From Aphrocallistes beatrix (taxonomy: Eukaryota; Porifera; Hexactinellida; Sceptrulophora; Aphrocallistidae): DNA of 64,000 bases. Each line of letters opens with the position of its first letter. Within the stretch, counting starts at the first letter, position 1. A model generated the notes under the pieces. It had not been told where the DNA came from. It did no database searches and was given only the letters and a program-made list of their open reading frames with translations. Location of the stretch: NCBI GenBank assembly GCA_963281255.1, contig OY725499.1, positions 2,685,148 to 2,749,147 on the forward strand, given 5' to 3'. Positions 60,590 through 64,000 of this stretch are shown one piece after another. Made by a program: the position numbers and the translations under genes.

Positions 60590-60706
60590 CTGTAGAATGC
60601 CGCGCATTTACATGGCTTCGCACTTTTAAGGCTTCGGTGGCATAGAAAATGGCTGGGAGACATCCGCAATATCGGGGACACTGTGTCCCCAGTGGGCATT
60701 CTACGG
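60590..60706. mobile_element. piggyBac-like MITE, copy 2
   Basis: 117 bp with perfect TTAA on both sides. Ends are CTGTAGAATGCCGCGC and GTGGGCATTCTACGG, with the internal hairpin GGGGACACTGTGTCCCC. Close relative of copy 1 at 42959. Its right TTAA (60707-60710) overlaps the stop codon of PH paralogue 2. Confidence 0.85.
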
Positions 60707-61237
60707 TTAATTTAATGTTGCTTTAAAAATACTCTGCAACGGTTCTCTCACGTAATACTCCAGCATTTTGTCACCTGGTTTCAAACCTTGGGCATTGTTT
60801 ACTTTCATTTCATATTCCGTTACTTCAATCTTGGGCATCATCAGGTTAATCTCTCTCACCCACGTCCACATGATCTCTGCACTCCCAGCACTGAAGTAGT
60901 AGGTCTTCTTCTGTAGAACAATGTTGAACACATTTCCACGTTTGTTACTTCCCACTCCTACATCCATTCGCAGCACATCTTCAAGCTTCAGGATCGCTTC
61001 CGGGGTTTTGTTTTTGTAGCTTGAATAGTATTCCAGAGTTTTGTCACCTCTCAGAATGAAGTAGCGTTTGCGCCATCTATTTAATATGTTTGTCTTGTTG
61101 TTGGGAGGTGATTTGATGAGAAACCCTGACATGAAGATTTGAGAAGTAGTATTGTGGTGACATTTGCTGCAGTGGACTCGAGAACTGTGTTCTGTAGTGC
61201 AAATATCGTCATCTCTACTGCTAATTACTTGATTCAT
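60707..61237 (-). CDS. Small PH-domain protein, paralogue 2
   Basis: 176 residues, intronless, starting MNQVISSRDDDICTTEHSSR. The same layout as paralogue 1: CSKCHHNT, then a PH domain (FMSGFLIKSPPNNKTNILNR, RYFILRGDKTLEYYSSYKNK, YYFSAGSAEIMWTWVREI). The C-terminus changes after LEYYVREP to a different tail ending ATLN. The TAA stop is formed by the TTAA target site of a piggyBac-like MITE. Both copies keep an open frame, which suggests that both are, or recently were, functional. Upstream TCAAAAGAAGGA and ATTCGATTC (about 61306) match paralogue 1. Confidence 0.82.
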   Translation of the reverse strand: MNQVISSRDDDICTTEHSSRVHCSKCHHNTTSQIFMSGFLIKSPPNNKTNILNRWRKRYFILRGDKTLEYYSSYKNKTPEAILKLEDVLRMDVGVGSNKRGNVFNIVLQKKTYYFSAGSAEIMWTWVREINLMMPKIEVTEYEMKVNNAQGLKPGDKMLEYYVREPLQSIFKATLN

Positions 61238-61705
61238 TGTTCCTTCTTTTGAATTATTATTCTTTATTAGGTATATATTTACTTCTGTAATTCTCCTTAT
61301 ATACTATTCGATTCTTGCGCACACTTACTAATATAACATGAAAGTGGTCTGGTTATCTGGTTAATGCTGTGTATAGGCTAGAATCCATTTATTTTATTTG
61401 TAATCAGACTTATAACTTTGTTAATTAATTTCAATACCCTTAATTAATTTTTACAGTGAAAGCTTTCAGTTTACTTTCAACCCCTTTCCTACTTACTTTA
61501 CCTATCACGCTAACAATCCATAGAAATTACATTCGAGTCCTAATCGCATTTAGTAGCGTTTGAAACGCAATCGATACGCGTTTGAAAAGTGGCGTTGCCG
61601 ACACTAACGACTGCCTAGAAAGAAAGATGATAAAATAATTATGGTTATTTATAAGCTATCATATAATGTATACTTTCTTTTTAAATGAATTCGCATTTTA
61701 AATAA
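61238..61705. other. Upstream region of PH paralogue 2
   Basis: The first roughly 90 bp upstream of the ATG are similar to the same region of paralogue 1. The remainder is unrecognised AT-rich sequence. Confidence 0.45.
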
Positions 61706-62888
61706 TACAAGCGCGCTTCGCTTGCTGGCGCCTGGAGTTACTCAATCTAGGCTATTTTGGGAATTTGTTTACTTTATATAAATATTGTAAACAAAGTTAA
61801 CAAATAATTTCTCATATAGATCCGAGAATATAATATTCTAAATCTACACCCCGGAAAACCCCATGTCAACCGTTGGAAGTCAGTCTAGCCTATTTTTGTA
61901 ATTTGTTTACTTTGTGTATCTATTGTAAACAAAAGTAAACAAATAATTTATCATTTCGGTCTGAAAATATGATATTCGAAATCTACACCCCTAAAAATGT
62001 CAACCGTTGGAAGCTAGTCTCGCGTATTTTTCAAAATTCGTCAAATCGTGTGAAAATATGTATATAAAGGTGTGAAAATATACACTGCCCTACCAAAAGT
62101 ATTCGTACACCCCAATAATTCCCATACAAATTGTATAAATCGTATCTATTTTTGGAGTCAATATTAATAAATCAGTAACAGTTTGACTAAATTTGGCTTA
62201 AAATTCATATTCTATACACTCGATTTACTCATTTTATAGTATTTCAACTCAATTACTCTATTTAAAAGTTAAATATTTTTAACCCGTGACACCTAGTGCC
62301 ACTAACACCATCATATATAGTAGGCATTAATTTATGGTATGTGGCACAATGAAGTAAATGTTCAAATATTTATGTTTGAAGGAGAGTAATTGAGTTGAGA
62401 ACCTATAAGGTTCGTAATTTGAATGTGAAGAAAACGAATTTAAAATAAAAATTAGTGTATTTGTTACAGATTAAATATTGTTGACTTCATGAATAGATTA
62501 GTTTTACAACTATTGGATTGAAAATTTTGAGGTGTATGAAAACTTTTGGTAGGGGAGTGTACACATAACCTTTTTTATTGTTATACACTATAATATAATT
62601 GAGACATATATATATAAGTTATTGCTTTGAAGTATTAATAACAATGACAGTCTACAATAGTGTCGTGAGAGCCGTACATAGTATTGTATAGAAAAGGTGT
62701 GAAAAATGGTTTTCCATTTCTTTTGCAGAGGTGTGAAATTTCGCTTAGATCTTCGAACTTAATCGTAGATTCATCAATTGACACGTACATGCCAATTTTC
62801 GTATCTCTACGACTTGCCAATTCTTCAATCAATTCGGACAAACAAACAAACAAACAAACAAAAATCCTAGCGTTTTAATATATAAAAT
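61706..62888 (-). mobile_element. Helitron-like repeat, copy C
   Basis: Begins ACAAGCGCGCTTCGCTTGCT (terminal hairpin end) with GCGCCTGGAGT. It has two internal copies of the GATATTCGAAATCTACACCC segment and ends with (CAAA)n and ATCCTAGCGTTTTAATATAT. A Tc1-type MITE is inserted at 62083. The longer GC-rich hairpin block of copies A and B is missing. Confidence 0.6.
62083..62559. mobile_element. Tc1/mariner-type MITE inside repeat copy C
   Basis: 477 bp between TA duplications with ends CACTGCCCTACCAAAAGTAT and ACTTTTGGTAGGGGAGTG. No transposase. A different family from the element at 47438, although the ends have the same CACTGCC...CCAAAAGTATT pattern. Confidence 0.88.
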
Positions 62889-63584
62889 TCGATGGTTAAT
62901 CGGGGCATTTCACTCAACAATTCCAAATTTTGTACTTAATCTTAAGCCAATACATTTACATATTCCATAGTATGTCTGCGACATTTCTTTTTCTTTTCTG
63001 TGGAATTACTGGTGGTTGTAGCTATTAAGGCGTAATGTATACTTCGCAGTGTGATGAATGTACGTACAACTATTCCATACGTACATCACTCCCAAACTTT
63101 ATTAGTCGAACTTTTCACTTCAGTTTATCCTCATTTTGAAAGTATTCTTGCTTTACTTCCGATTGCAAATAAAAATTAAGAAAAAAGTGCATTTTTAAGA
63201 GAATGATAATTGTAGTAATTCTGTTTCTCTGGAGAATTGTTAGATATGATGATCTACGGTACCGCATGATAATACTACAAATATTTGAAGTGAATCAGTT
63301 TGTCATTCTACTAAATCTTGCTACAATAATTTAACTAATTGTCACCATATCCGCTCTTCCTTATAATTTTGATCAATACATCTACTAGCTAGAAGTATTA
63401 GACAAATTCTTCGTTTGCTAGTTGTATGATGTTTTGTAACAAAGCATGACTTTGTCAAAATAAATTAATGCCAGAGGAACAATTTTGGTGAAATTATTTC
63501 AACAAATGCTTTGTAAGTTATTTGAAATATCATGAATCATGTCCTGTCATATTAATGCAGCTCCTAGGATATGAGATGCCTTAT
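62889..63584. other. Intergenic AT-rich stretch
   Basis: No gene or defined repeat was seen. Confidence 0.4.
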
Positions 63585-63900
63585 GGTATGGTCGTACGTC
63601 CGTCTGCTCTTTCTTGAAAAGCTAATGGACCGAATTGCACCAAATGACCATGTATTCCCCATATAATGGAGATTTGAACCTGGATGGAATTTTTCTTCGG
63701 CATTCATTCATATTCTAAGGTGAAACGAGATCTCAACGAGTAGTTTAAGGTATTTGATATGTAGATTTCAAATTTCGCACTTAGAAAGCTCTAATATGAG
63801 TATCTTCCAATATATTAAGTTACTTTAAATATCGCATCCCTCTAGTCACTTAATGGAGCTATCGGTCTGTCGACCGACAACTTTTATAAGATTGTGCATT
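63585..63900. repeat. Second possible rolling-circle-type repeat (hairpin CGGTCTGTCGACCG)
   Basis: Starts with GGTCGTACGTCCGTCTGCTC and GCTAATGGACCGAATTGCAC, and ends with CTATCGGTCTGTCGACCGAC, a hairpin. The same hairpin block (CTATCGGTATGTCGACCGAC) occurs at about 23885-23905 upstream of the acyl-CoA oxidase. There is no coding sequence. Borders are approximate. Confidence 0.4.
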
Positions 63901-64000
63901 ATAATATTCTTTGAAGTCTTAGGGAAAGTATATTGATTCAATAATTTGATCACTGACTTAAGACTATCATTGGAAGTAATGCAATCCAAAAGGAACCCAA

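Overview
This is eukaryotic, almost certainly metazoan, nuclear DNA. Coding exons are split by GT-AG introns whose phases join up exactly. The genes include a full-size ABCA transporter, a peroxisomal acyl-CoA oxidase ending in SKL, a LAMP-like lysosomal membrane protein and a gene resembling ICE1 of the little elongation complex. The DNA is AT-rich and very rich in DNA transposons (hAT, pogo/Tigger, Tc1/mariner, piggyBac-like, KDZ-like and a possible Helitron-like family). An invertebrate, possibly a sponge or another early-branching animal, fits best. The species assignment is inference only.

Layout. 0-10.9 kb is a transposon graveyard: a Helitron-like repeat, a frame-broken KDZ/Zisupton-type transposase (+), a convergent Ulp1-like protease with a PHD finger (-), a broken hAT transposase (+), and a Ty3/Gypsy integrase remnant with a hAT MITE inserted inside it. 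13.4-20.4 kb holds the three-exon ABCA gene. 21.8-23.5 kb holds an intronless protein with one active and two degenerate phosphatase-like modules. 24.0-26.0 kb holds the GC-rich intronless acyl-CoA oxidase.

27.9-47.3 kb is best read as one large ICE1-like gene: coiled-coil exons, a giant Ser/Pro-rich exon, then a helical C-terminal region over many small exons. An intronless LAMP-like gene lies on the same strand in one of its introns. A full-length but broken Tigger transposon, a 24-bp tandem array, a piggyBac-like MITE and a 1.2-kb foldback element carrying a 42-43 bp satellite lie in other introns.

47.3-64 kb is gene-poor. It contains two same-orientation paralogues of a small PH-domain protein about 9 kb apart, plus hAT, mariner, Tigger and piggyBac-like MITEs, long-inverted-repeat elements and another Helitron-like copy. 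Apart from general metabolism, transport and transcription, the genes share no evident pathway. The order of nested insertions gives a relative history of transposon activity.
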